Shown here in pieces: positions 37,303 to 45,138 of a stretch of DNA of 64,000 nucleotides (its first letter is position 1; the number at the start of each line of letters is the position of its first letter). Source of the DNA: Bacillus sp. ISL-37. GTDB lineage: Bacteria > Bacillota > Bacilli > Bacillales > Cytobacillaceae. Both the position numbers and the translations under genes were made by a program. The stretch spans positions 124,001 through 188,000 of the forward strand of contig NZ_JAGGQL010000003.1 in the NCBI RefSeq assembly GCF_018613315.1, read 5' to 3'. Below the pieces are notes generated by a model. The model made no database searches. It had not been told where the DNA came from and saw only the letters and a program-made list of their open reading frames with translations.

Positions 37303-37340
37303 CAGTCCGATTCTAAAGTGAGTTGGACTGTTTTTATTTT
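37303..37340 (+). terminator. Terminator after the 48-residue gene
   Basis: CAGTCC and GGACTG form the stem, followed by TTTTTATTTT. Confidence 0.7.
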
Positions 37341-37456
37341 ATAGTAGATAATAACTTCTGACTGTTATATGATTAGACTTCCTTAATGTTTGTTTTTTCC
37401 TATGCGAAAATGGATAAAACTAAACAATGAACGTACAAGAATATGGAGTTGATTTT

Positions 37457-37618
37457 TTGAGTAAAGCAAAGGGCAAGAGCGGAACAGGAAGAGGTACTGG
37501 CAAGAAAGGCTGGAATCGCTGGCAAGCTAGTGCAAATAAAGCTAAGAGTTTCAAGCCGTACAAAAGTAAAGGTGTAAAACATGGGGATGCTTCAAAGGAT
37601 GGAGCCTCTGAAAAATAG
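37457..37618 (+). CDS. DUF3934 family small basic protein
   Basis: The 53-residue protein, SKAKGKSGTGRGTGKKGW then NRWQASANKAKSFKPYKSKG, matches the short basic DUF3934 proteins of Bacillus. TTG 37457 follows GGAG by seven bases and gives the usual family start; the frame extends upstream to ATG 37427. Role unknown, possibly nucleic-acid or spore related. Confidence 0.72.
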   Translation: MSKAKGKSGTGRGTGKKGWNRWQASANKAKSFKPYKSKGVKHGDASKDGASEK

Positions 37619-37627
37619 TGACATCAT

Positions 37628-37665
37628 GGTGCGTTGATCCAGTTGTGGATTGACGCTTTTTTTTA
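37628..37665 (+). terminator. Terminator, a member of the GCGTTGATCC repeat family
   Basis: GCGTTGATCCA and TGGATTGACGC pair around GTTG, followed by eight T. Related elements recur near 40690, 45031, 52621, 54793 and 57719. Confidence 0.75.
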
Positions 37666-37777
37666 TTGAGGTAATTAAAATTCAATAAAATAGTATTAAA
37701 AATTAATAAAAATTTATTGAAAAACGATAAACAACATGATAAAGTAAAAATGACATTAAATGAATGAGGTGCTTGTT

Positions 37778-38269
37778 ATGAAAAAAGGGTCAACACTTTT
37801 TTTGAAAGTAGCTGTAATTTTTATCGGCCTACCGGTTTTGGCTTTGTGTCTGTTTTTATTGCCCCAGATCGCTTCGGAGGCGAATGAGGCAATGGAAAGA
37901 GGTTCAGATTTGGCTCTTGCGGTTTACGCAATTTTAATGGTTCTGTATGTTTCGGCGGTTCCATTTTACTTCGCTCTGTATCAATCATTTAACCTTTTAA
38001 CGTATATCGACAGAAACCAGGCTTTCTCTGACTTATCTGTAATCGCTCTAAAGAAAATCAAAAATAGTGCAATCATTATCAGCGGATTATTCGTGGTTGC
38101 CCTACCATTTGTCTATGTTTTAGCGGAGGTAGATGATGCTCCGGGCCTTATCCTCATGGGAATGGGGATGGTTTTTGCTCCATTGGTGGTTGCTGTTTTT
38201 GCAGCAGTTCTGCAGCGACTTTTAAAAGAAGCCATCGATTACAAAGAAGAGAACGACTTAATAGTCTGA
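37778..38269 (+). CDS. DUF2975 membrane protein
   Basis: The 163-residue protein has four hydrophobic segments and the layout of DUF2975 proteins. GAGGTG sits before ATG 37778, six codons into the longer open frame. It is followed ten bases later by a small XRE-type regulator, the usual partner of this family. Confidence 0.8.
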   Translation: MKKGSTLFLKVAVIFIGLPVLALCLFLLPQIASEANEAMERGSDLALAVYAILMVLYVSAVPFYFALYQSFNLLTYIDRNQAFSDLSVIALKKIKNSAIIISGLFVVALPFVYVLAEVDDAPGLILMGMGMVFAPLVVAVFAAVLQRLLKEAIDYKEENDLIV

Positions 38270-38279
38270 GGTGATAATA

Positions 38280-38495
38280 ATGGCAATTATAATCAATATT
38301 GATGTAATGTTGGCAAAAAGGAAAATGAGCGTAACAGAGCTTTCAGATCGAGTTGGGATCACAATGGCTAACCTTTCGATTTTGAAAAATGGCAAAGCAA
38401 AAGCAATCAGGCTTTCCACACTGGAGGCCATTTGCAAAGCATTAGAATGCCAGCCTGGGGACATTTTGGAGTATAAGAGTGAAGAAGAGTATTGA
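38280..38495 (+). CDS. XRE/Cro-type helix-turn-helix regulator
   Basis: The 71-residue protein is a minimal Cro-like helix-turn-helix (TELSDRVGITMANLSILKNGKAKAIRLSTLEAICKALECQPGDILEY). GAGGTG before ATG 38280 decides the start over GTG 38271. It pairs with the DUF2975 gene and probably autoregulates the two. Confidence 0.85.
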   Translation: MAIIINIDVMLAKRKMSVTELSDRVGITMANLSILKNGKAKAIRLSTLEAICKALECQPGDILEYKSEEEY

Positions 38496-38679
38496 TGTGA
38501 GTGGCAGAATCGTTAAGTGCTAATTGAGTTAAGAAAACGTGCGGTGACCCAGAGCAGGTGGGTGACCGCATTTTTATTGGTTCAGTCTAGTATGCGAAGA
38601 TAGTAAGTTTGTGTAGCAAGAATAAGGACATGTACACGTACATATGATGGGGGTGAAGTCTGTATTAGGGGTGGAGAAA

Positions 38680-39474
38680 ATGGCGAATCCAATTGTTGTT
38701 AGGTCGTTGGATGAAATACAGTTTTGGTCCAGAATCATGAAGGAACATGCTTTGTTTTTAAGCCTCGGATTTACTTACGAGCAACAGCAATTGATAGCTG
38801 AGGCTCAACAATTTATTACTGTCTTTGAGAGAATCGAGGAAAAGCTCTCAAGGTTTTCCGCGGACACGGATATACGCCAAGTTCAGGCCTTTAACAATGA
38901 GGTTTATCAAGCGGCTGTTGCCATTTGGAGTTACAAAAGAAAGGTGTTAGGGTTAACGCTACGTTGTGAAATCCGGACAAATAATTTCCCTTTATTGGTT
39001 GACCATGTTAGCAGAGAGGCTGCTTATTTTGCAAACAGGTTAAAAGAACTTAACGAAGGAAAACTTGCACCCCAACCTGATAAGATCATTCAAGAAAATC
39101 TTTTCTTTTTAAAAATTATGGCCGACCATGCAAAATTCATCGGACATCTCTTAGACCCTTCCGAAAGAAAGCTAGTAGATCAAGCTAATGAGTTTAGTCA
39201 TGATTTTGATCAGCTGGTATTCCAGGCGGTTGATTTAGACTCTATGCGTCCACAATCAGAAACTGTGCCAATTTTAGATCAATTCCTGGATCAGAACAGA
39301 GTTTCAGTCGTCTCACTAAGAGACTTTAAGAAAACAGCCAGAGAATTAATTGAGGCTTGCCGAATTAAAAGCAATATTCATCCACTCCTGGCAGATCATA
39401 CATTTAGAGAAGCAGAAAGATTTATAGAAATTATCGATTTGTTTGAGGCTCACCTCACACAAGCAAAGCAATAA
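38680..39474 (+). CDS. DUF2935 family protein
   Basis: The 264-residue protein is two alpha-helical DUF2935 repeats of about 125 residues each: FWSRIMKEHALFLSLG and later FFLKIMADHAKFIGHLL, each with conserved His that could bind metal. It resembles proteins of spore formers. ATG 38680 follows GGGGTGGA; the frame extends to 38644. Confidence 0.82.
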   Translation: MANPIVVRSLDEIQFWSRIMKEHALFLSLGFTYEQQQLIAEAQQFITVFERIEEKLSRFSADTDIRQVQAFNNEVYQAAVAIWSYKRKVLGLTLRCEIRTNNFPLLVDHVSREAAYFANRLKELNEGKLAPQPDKIIQENLFFLKIMADHAKFIGHLLDPSERKLVDQANEFSHDFDQLVFQAVDLDSMRPQSETVPILDQFLDQNRVSVVSLRDFKKTARELIEACRIKSNIHPLLADHTFREAERFIEIIDLFEAHLTQAKQ

Positions 39475-39530
39475 AGAACTGCGGGGACGTACCCTGTGCT
39501 TTCTTTTTGAAAGCACAAGGTTGTCCCTTT
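39474..39530 (+). repeat. GCGCAGG-family hairpin, leader of the second 52-bp array
   Basis: GGGACGTACCCTGTGCTT appears here and in front of the first 52-bp array. The second half, GAAAGCACAAGG, can pair with CCTGTGCTTTC. It is followed by the array starting at 39546. Confidence 0.6.
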
Positions 39531-39545
39531 GCTTTTTATGCAAGC

Positions 39546-39716
39546 GCATTTAATGGACATTTGGGAGGCTGGCGATGGTTGAGATGTCTAATAAAAGGTG
39601 TTTAATGGACATTTCGGAAGCTGGTGATGGTAGAAATGTCTAATAAAAGGTGTTTAATAGACATTTTGGATGCTGTGGGAGCTTGAAATGTCTAATAAAA
39701 GGTGTTTAATAGACCC
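39546..39716 (+). repeat. 52-bp tandem array, three hairpin units plus partial
   Basis: TGTCTAATAAAA recurs at 39585, 39637 and 39689, exactly 52 bases apart. Each unit opens with TTTAAT(A/G)GACATTT and closes with (A/G)ATGTCTAATAAAAGGTG, so GACATTT and AAATGTC can pair; the central part between them varies. The period equals that of the array at 23626-23975 although the sequence is different. Confidence 0.8.
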
Positions 39717-39748
39717 GTTTGCTTATCGGTTTTCAAGATAGGAATATA

Positions 39749-39777
39749 TTGACAACAATTTATAAAACCGCTAAACT
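39749..39777 (+). promoter_or_regulatory. Promoter of the T-box transcript
   Basis: TTGACA (39749-39754) and TAAACT (39772-39777) are separated by 17 bases. The first box is a perfect match. Confidence 0.7.
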
Positions 39778-39799
39778 ATTTTAAAATTCAAAATAATAA

Positions 39800-40072
39800 A
39801 AGCGTTGAAGAGAAGAGTAATTGGCTTGGATATTTCCAGAGAGCTCCTGGCTGCTGAAATGGAGTAATATCGAGCTTAATGAATAAAGTCTCGGAGCTTC
39901 TTACCAATCTGATGATAATTCAGGGATCGTAAGACGGGTTCTTCCGATATAGAGATAGGGTATGTAAGTACCTGAAGAGGTTGGTTTGGCGACAAATCAA
40001 CAAACTGAGGTGGTACCGCGAAGTCAAACTCTCGTCCTCAAGATTCATTTCTTGGGTGGTGAGAGTTTTTTT
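39800..40072 (+). ncRNA. T-box riboswitch leader
   Basis: GAAGAGTAA (39812-39820), AGAGAG, a GGCTGCTGAAA apical region, and GGTGGTACCGCG (40009-40020) are the conserved T-box parts. A terminator hairpin follows at about 40026-40072 (AACTCTC pairs with GAGAGTT, then TTTTT). T-boxes sense uncharged tRNA and allow read-through into the downstream gene. UGGU fits a tRNA with discriminator A. My best guess for the specifier is AAA (Lys), at 39885-39887, but this is uncertain without folding. The downstream gene is a GNAT, not a synthetase or transporter. Confidence 0.9.
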
Positions 40073-40116
40073 GTTGCTTTTTTCCAGATATCAATAGAGC
40101 GGAGAGGAGAAGTAAG

Positions 40117-40683
40117 ATGAAGAATTCTATATTACTAGACATTCCAACCCAATTAGAAACAGAAAGGTTAATACTTCGTGCTCCCAATGTAACTGGTGAC
40201 GGGAGCATCGTTAACCAGGCAATAAGAGAGTCATTCAATGAGTTAAAAGCGTGGTTGCCATTTGCGCAACAGCTGCCTACAGTCGAGGAAACCGAGATTA
40301 ACCTGAGGAAAGCACATATTAAATTTTTAAAGAGAGAAAACTTTCGTTTTCTTATTTTTCATAGAGAGACGAATGATTTCATTGGAACTGTCAGCCTGCA
40401 AGGGATCGACTGGGATATTCCTAAATGTGAAATTGGATATTGGGTCAATACGAAGTTTAGTGGCAATGGATATATGACTGAGGCGGTAAAGGCTTTAACT
40501 GATTTTGGACTTAATCAAATTGAGTTCAAAAGAATCGAAATCAGATGTGAAAGCACAAATCTAAAAAGCCGTGCCATCCCCGAAAAACTCGGCTATGAAT
40601 TAGAAGGCATACTACGGAATGATGATTTATCAGCAGATGGCAGCAGACTGACCGACACATGCTTTTATTCGATCATTTCATAA
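40117..40683 (+). CDS. GNAT acetyltransferase (RimJ/RimL type) under T-box control
   Basis: The 188-residue protein starts LDIPTQLETERLILRAP and has FLIFHRETNDFIGTVSL, a CEIGYWVNTKFSGNGYMTEAV acetyl-CoA site and AIPEKLGYELEGILRN. The acceptor is unknown. It is the first and only gene after the T-box, so its expression should rise when one amino acid is scarce. This is an unusual combination. GGAGAGGAG precedes the ATG. Confidence 0.87.
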   Translation: MKNSILLDIPTQLETERLILRAPNVTGDGSIVNQAIRESFNELKAWLPFAQQLPTVEETEINLRKAHIKFLKRENFRFLIFHRETNDFIGTVSLQGIDWDIPKCEIGYWVNTKFSGNGYMTEAVKALTDFGLNQIEFKRIEIRCESTNLKSRAIPEKLGYELEGILRNDDLSADGSRLTDTCFYSIIS

Positions 40684-40689
40684 CTCACA

Positions 40690-40732
40690 GCTGCATGGGT
40701 CCAGGAAGGATTCATGCACCTTTTTGTTGAAT
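40690..40732 (+). repeat. Hairpin repeat copy after the GNAT gene
   Basis: TGCATGGGTCC and GGATTCATGCA pair, followed by CCTTTTTGTTGAATGT. It shares CCAGGAAGGATT and TTTTTGTTGAAT with the copies at 57719 and 45031 and may act as terminator. Confidence 0.6.
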
Positions 40733-40770
40733 GTCTTATTTATAGAAGGGGTTAGTTTTATAAGGAAAAG

Positions 40771-41163
40771 GTGGAGGTTATCATAAATAAAACACTGGTT
40801 TTCATTGTATTTGTCTCTCTTATTTTGCTAGCCTCATGTAGTGCGGATGGTGGGAAGGTAACTGCAGGAGATGTTCTCAAAAGGAATGAGGACGCGGATG
40901 TCTTAAAATACAATGGTTTTATGTACAATAATGTCACCGATCTTGAATGGTTTGAGGAAATGAAGAGTAATATTCAAAAAGGCAAGGAAATTGGTGAAAT
41001 CAAAAAAGTAACAACTTCTAGTCTGTTTTTTACTGAATTTTCAGCTACAAAGCTACCAAAAAGAACAATTTTGTATGATACGGGTGATGGTAAAACAGGA
41101 ATTATTATAGTAGAAACCGAGGATGAAGAAACTTTATATTATATGCAATTGCTTGAAGGGTAG
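40771..41163 (+). CDS. Putative lipoprotein
   Basis: The 130-residue protein has a hydrophobic N terminus ending in the lipobox LLASC (Cys about residue 23 of the GTG-start form). The strongest ribosome site, GGTGGAGG at about 40770-40777, lies inside the start region and would serve an ATC or ATA codon just downstream, so the start is uncertain. GTG 40771 is used here. Function unknown. Confidence 0.6.
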   Translation: MEVIINKTLVFIVFVSLILLASCSADGGKVTAGDVLKRNEDADVLKYNGFMYNNVTDLEWFEEMKSNIQKGKEIGEIKKVTTSSLFFTEFSATKLPKRTILYDTGDGKTGIIIVETEDEETLYYMQLLEG

Positions 41164-41315
41164 AAATCACTGATTCGGTGGATTTCTGTTTTTGTTAAAG
41201 AAATTCATTTGGGGAGTTTGAACAGGTCTTTTATATAGAATAATCGGAAAATTGAAACCTTCTTCCTGTACAACCGTAAAACTTAATACAAATAGTCATA
41301 AGGAGTGCTGGATAC

Positions 41316-41537
41316 ATGGGGTGGAGTTTAGCCGGGAATACAGATTTTAGTGGTCACCAAATCGAAATTGCTGTTATTTTAACATTGTTCATCATAGTCG
41401 GAGTTTGGGTGTATTATGATTCAGACAGATACTTTGTCGGGATAAAGAGACATATTTTTTGGCTATTAACAATCATCACGGGTCCAGTTGGACTAACCAT
41501 CTATTTGATCCAACGGAAAAAAGAGGGATTGGTTTAA
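41316..41537 (+). CDS. Small membrane protein
   Basis: The 73-residue protein has two hydrophobic segments (about residues 17-33 and 45-63). AAGGAGTG precedes the ATG. No family recognised. Confidence 0.55.
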   Translation: MGWSLAGNTDFSGHQIEIAVILTLFIIVGVWVYYDSDRYFVGIKRHIFWLLTIITGPVGLTIYLIQRKKEGLV

Positions 41538-41644
41538 TAAGGTTATTGGGGTATAGCAGCGCAAGGTATGCCTCTATACTTTAGTTATGAACCAATTTAC
41601 ATGCCATTGATTATACTTTTAGGAAATCATAAATTTTTAAAATA

Positions 41645-41690
41645 AAACCATGCTAACAGGTTCATACTGTAGCATGGTTTTATTTAGTTT
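41645..41690 (+). terminator. Terminator upstream of the ArsR-rhodanese operon
   Basis: AAAACCATGCTA and TAGCATGGTTTT form a perfect twelve-base-pair stem, followed by TATTT. Confidence 0.82.
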
Positions 41691-41730
41691 TAAGCAAAGC
41701 TATTTACAAGGATAATGACTGAATGTTACT

Positions 41731-41750
41731 ATTCAACTAATTAGTTGAAT
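41731..41750 (+). promoter_or_regulatory. Perfect 20-bp palindrome, likely ArsR-type operator
   Basis: ATTCAACTAATTAGTTGAAT reads the same on both strands. It ends 28 bases before the likely start of the ArsR-rhodanese gene. This position and form suit a binding site of that regulator. Confidence 0.75.
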
Positions 41751-41777
41751 TGTTATTTTTGCTTGGAGGTAATTATT

Positions 41778-42425
41778 ATCGAAGCTCGGGAATTTAAGGA
41801 TTTCATTTACGGCGAGTTTGCACGGATTGGAAAAGCTATCTCTAGTCCAAAGAGGATTGAACTTTTGGATTTATTGACTCAAGGTCCTAAAGCGGTTGAA
41901 GCCCTAGCTGCTGATACAAAAATGAGCATAGCCAATACCTCAAAGCATCTTCAAGCATTGCTTGACTCTAAGCTAGTCGCTTACTCAAGGGACAAAAACT
42001 ATGTGATTTATCGGTTGGCTAGTGAACAAGTATTAATGTTTGTGCTGGCGTTAAGAGGGACGGCTGAGGAGCGGATCTCAGATGTGAAGCTTGTAAGGGA
42101 AGGTCACATTTTGAGAGAAAACTCTCTAAATCCTATTTCGTTGGAAGAGTTAGGTGAAAAATTGAATAAGGATGCTGTCACTTTATTGGACGTAAGGCCA
42201 TTTGAAGAATATAAGCACGACCATTTACCCCATGCCTTATCAATACCAATTTCGGAACTTGAAGATCACCTGGAATCATTGCCGAAAGACAAAGAGATTG
42301 TTGCATACTGCCGCGGGCCATACTGTGTCTATGCTACTGAAGCAGTAGAGCTTTTAAAATCCAGAGGATATCGAGCTACATTGCTTGATGCAGGAATAAA
42401 TGAATGGAAACAAATACATCACTAA
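41778..42425 (+). CDS. ArsR-type regulator fused to a rhodanese domain
   Basis: The first 95 residues are a winged helix of ArsR type (AISSPKRIELLDLLTQGPKAVEALAADTKMSIANTSKHLQALLDSKLV). The second part is a rhodanese domain with VTLLDVRPFEEYKHDHLPHAL and the catalytic Cys in AYCRGPYC. It probably senses or handles sulfur or metalloid species and represses its own operon. GGAGGT at 41765-41770 fits a start at ATC 41778 (seven bases), which also gives the usual family N terminus; TTG 41745 would overlap the palindrome. The MFS gene downstream is its likely target. Confidence 0.82.
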   Translation: MEAREFKDFIYGEFARIGKAISSPKRIELLDLLTQGPKAVEALAADTKMSIANTSKHLQALLDSKLVAYSRDKNYVIYRLASEQVLMFVLALRGTAEERISDVKLVREGHILRENSLNPISLEELGEKLNKDAVTLLDVRPFEEYKHDHLPHALSIPISELEDHLESLPKDKEIVAYCRGPYCVYATEAVELLKSRGYRATLLDAGINEWKQIHH

Positions 42426-42475
42426 AATTATTAAACTTTACTTCTTCACAAACTGTTACGATAAAAACAATTTTA

Positions 42476-42503
42476 CAAGCCTGAAGTCTCTTCGGGCTTT
42501 CTA
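42476..42503 (+). terminator. Intercistronic hairpin between regulator and MFS gene
   Basis: AGCCTGAAG and CTTCGGGCT (one T-G pair) form a stem around TCT, followed by TTCTATTT. It may attenuate read-through rather than fully stop it. Confidence 0.55.
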
Positions 42504-42519
42504 TTTGGAGGTGATAAGT

Positions 42520-43743
42520 TTGCAACCTAAAATAGGAATCAAAGAAAACATCGTGCAATTCGTTCTATTGGTCGTGACGAATCTCTTCGTCGGTTCGATG
42601 GTCGGGATTGAGCGTACCGTTCTTCCGTTGCTTGGGGAAGAGCAGTTCGGACTGGCATCTGCAAGTGCTGCGTTATCATTCATTATCAGTTTTGGATTTT
42701 CTAAAGCCATTGTAAACTATTTCGCAGGACAAATTGCAGATCGTCTTGGACGTAAGAAAGTATTATTGCTCGGCTGGTTTTTTGGTCTTTTCGTACCACT
42801 CCTCATCATATTTGCACACGCATGGTGGGTCATCATTGTCGCGAATATCCTGCTAGGGATTAACCAGGGACTGGCATGGTCGATGACGGTGAATATGAAA
42901 ATCGATATTTCAAAAGCGAAACAGCGCGGTACTGCAGTTGGCTTGAATGAGTTTGCCGGCTATTCAGGAGTAGCGATCATGGCGGCTGTTTCTGGTTATA
43001 TTGCCTCATCCTATTCATTGAGGCCCGAGCCATTTTACATTGGAATAGGTATAGTTATAGTCGGATTAATCCTATCGTTAACCGTCAAGGATACCGGAGA
43101 GCATCTGAAGCTTCAAATTAAGAATAGTGGAACCGTCAGTTCTGAAATAACTCGATCGGCAAAAGAAGTATTTGCGTTGACAACCTGGAAAAACAAGAAC
43201 CTATCGACCATTAGTTTTGCGGGTTTATCAACGAATCTTAAGGATGGAATGGCCTGGGGTCTTTTCCCGATCTACTTCGCGACTGCTGGATTATCCGTAG
43301 GGCAAATTGGTACCATTGTAGCGGTATATCCAGCTGCCTGGGGCATTTTTCAACTGTTCACGGGAACATTAAGCGATAAGATTGGCAGAAAAGTTCTGAT
43401 CACTTATGGCATGTGGACCCAAGCCGCTGCACTGTGGTTCATACTCGCTGCAAATCAATATATACTATGGATTTTAGGAGCTCTTTTGTTGGGTCTCGGA
43501 ACAGCAATGGTTTATCCAACCTTGCAAGCGGCCATCAGTGATGTTGCCGAACCAGACTGGAGAGCTTCCTCAATGGGAGTATACCGATTCTGGAGAGATA
43601 GCGGTTATGCATTCGGTGCATTAATGGCAGGAATCATTGCCGATCTACTAGGTGTCAACTGGGCAATCGGTTTAGTTGCGTTACTTCCATTTATGGCAGG
43701 AGTACTTTCAAAAGTGCGGTTGAAAGAAACGATAAAGAATTGA
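42520..43743 (+). CDS. MFS transporter, partner of the ArsR-rhodanese regulator
   Basis: The 407-residue protein has about twelve membrane segments and the MFS loop GQIADRLGRKKVLLL after the second segment, repeated in GTLSDKIGRKVL in the second half. TTG 42520 follows GGAGGTGAT by five bases; the longer frame to 42400 overlaps the regulator and is rejected. Position after the ArsR-rhodanese gene suggests export of, or resistance to, the molecule it senses. Confidence 0.85.
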   Translation: MQPKIGIKENIVQFVLLVVTNLFVGSMVGIERTVLPLLGEEQFGLASASAALSFIISFGFSKAIVNYFAGQIADRLGRKKVLLLGWFFGLFVPLLIIFAHAWWVIIVANILLGINQGLAWSMTVNMKIDISKAKQRGTAVGLNEFAGYSGVAIMAAVSGYIASSYSLRPEPFYIGIGIVIVGLILSLTVKDTGEHLKLQIKNSGTVSSEITRSAKEVFALTTWKNKNLSTISFAGLSTNLKDGMAWGLFPIYFATAGLSVGQIGTIVAVYPAAWGIFQLFTGTLSDKIGRKVLITYGMWTQAAALWFILAANQYILWILGALLLGLGTAMVYPTLQAAISDVAEPDWRASSMGVYRFWRDSGYAFGALMAGIIADLLGVNWAIGLVALLPFMAGVLSKVRLKETIKN

Positions 43744-43751
43744 TTAGATCG

Positions 43752-43788
43752 GTGCATCATCTTATATGGGTGGTGCATTTTTTTATTG
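43752..43788 (+). terminator. Terminator after the MFS gene
   Basis: GGTGCATC and GGTGCA-containing arm pair with wobble bases around CTTATATG, followed by TTTTTTT. Confidence 0.6.
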
Positions 43789-43941
43789 GGTCAATTAACA
43801 AGGAATTTCTACCAATATTGTAGAACTATTGTTATATAAGATCTTTGAGAAATTAGATTAATAGACATAGCAAATGAAGCTTTTTCAAACAGATCATATC
43901 AGTGGTAAAGTGTGTATTTTTAGTAAGGAGATGAACAAAGA

Positions 43942-44190
43942 ATGAAATGGAAATTAAGAATACCAATGATGCTTTTTATTTTCGGATTGGTTTCGGGGAT
44001 TTATCAGTATTTCCCCAATTTAATAATATTTAATGAAAATCACCTTCTAAACAGTATCCAGTTCCTTGCTTCAATAGGGATTCCAATCTATATTCTTGAA
44101 AAAACACAAATTAATGAGAAGCAAGTAAACATCTTGTTTGGTATTTTGTTAATATTGTCAGGGGTTCTAATTGATTATTTAATGGTTTAA
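43942..44190 (+). CDS. Small membrane protein
   Basis: The 82-residue protein has three hydrophobic segments. AAGGAG precedes the ATG. It is followed by a second small membrane protein gene 26 bases on. No family recognised. Confidence 0.55.
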   Translation: MKWKLRIPMMLFIFGLVSGIYQYFPNLIIFNENHLLNSIQFLASIGIPIYILEKTQINEKQVNILFGILLILSGVLIDYLMV

Positions 44191-44216
44191 TTTGAAATCA
44201 AGCTGGAGGTAAGTAA

Positions 44217-44372
44217 ATGCCACAAGAATTAATTAGGTTTATAGTAATCGGTGCCTTCATTGGATATTTTATAGGAATGTTTTCAGAACAACCCGGTATA
44301 GGTGCTTTATTAGGAGCGATACTGGCGGTACTAATAGCTATCTATAATCAAATAAATATTAAAAAGAACTAA
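44217..44372 (+). CDS. Small membrane protein with a glycine-rich helix
   Basis: The 51-residue frame MPQELIRFIVIGAFIGYFIG, then IGALLGAILAVLIAIYNQ, has two hydrophobic segments and GGAGGTAAGTA before ATG 44217. It probably shares a transcript with the gene upstream. No family recognised. Confidence 0.6.
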   Translation: MPQELIRFIVIGAFIGYFIGMFSEQPGIGALLGAILAVLIAIYNQINIKKN

Positions 44373-44485
44373 ACCAATATTGGTCGATCGAAGAGGTTTA
44401 TACATTCAACAAACAAAGCATTATAGTTGAAAAGGAACCATCTAGTTTAATAACACTATATGAATAGAACGATAAGGGGAATTTC

Positions 44486-44998
44486 ATGAAGAAAATAACG
44501 ATATTTATTCTCATTTTATTCACCTTATCTGGTTGTAATAAAGGTTTTGAATCGTTGGAAGAAGCAGTACAAAGCCAATGGAAAACTCCAATCAAAATAG
44601 TCAACCAGGATGAGGATCATCAATTAGTTTACTATTTAGACCAGACTCAACATATCTTAGGAACCTATCAATATGAGAATGGAAAGTACCGGTATGATAA
44701 TGAACAAAGTGTTGGAACTGAATTTGAGTCCGAGAGTGGATCACCTTTTTTGTTATCAGCTAATCATTTTGATGATGTAGGTGATATCATACATGGGGCA
44801 ATTAAAACAGAGCAAGATGTAGATAGATTTGTGATTGAGTATATAAGTGGAAAGGAACAGGAAATTAAAGCAACAAATAATACATTTATAACTGAATTTC
44901 CATCTTATCTATCAATCGGAGCAGACCAATTCTTTTCAGAAGTTAAAAATGCTTATGCTTATGATATAAACAATGAGGTTATTGGTAGTTGGAAATAG
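44486..44998 (+). CDS. Putative lipoprotein
   Basis: The 170-residue protein has a lipobox LSGC with Cys17 and a soluble domain with beta-strand-rich sequence. AAGGGGAA precedes the ATG. Function unknown. Confidence 0.65.
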   Translation: MKKITIFILILFTLSGCNKGFESLEEAVQSQWKTPIKIVNQDEDHQLVYYLDQTQHILGTYQYENGKYRYDNEQSVGTEFESESGSPFLLSANHFDDVGDIIHGAIKTEQDVDRFVIEYISGKEQEIKATNNTFITEFPSYLSIGADQFFSEVKNAYAYDINNEVIGSWK

Positions 44999-45030
44999 AT
45001 ATCTCAATAAAATAATGTATTTAAATAAAC

Positions 45031-45086
45031 TGGTGCGTTGGTCTATGAAGGATTAACGCCTTCTTTGTTGAATTCTAATTAATGGA
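45031..45086 (+). repeat. GCGTTGATCC hairpin repeat copy
   Basis: GGTGCGTTGGTC and GGATTAACGCC pair, followed by TTCTTTGTTGAATTC and TAATTAATGGAAAA. The last 28 or so bases are nearly identical to those at 52636-52664, and the hairpin closely resembles that at 57719. Confidence 0.68.
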
Positions 45087-45138
45087 AAACAGAAACAGGT
45101 CGCCTATTAAGCCCCCCTAAAATTTAAGGAGATGGTTA

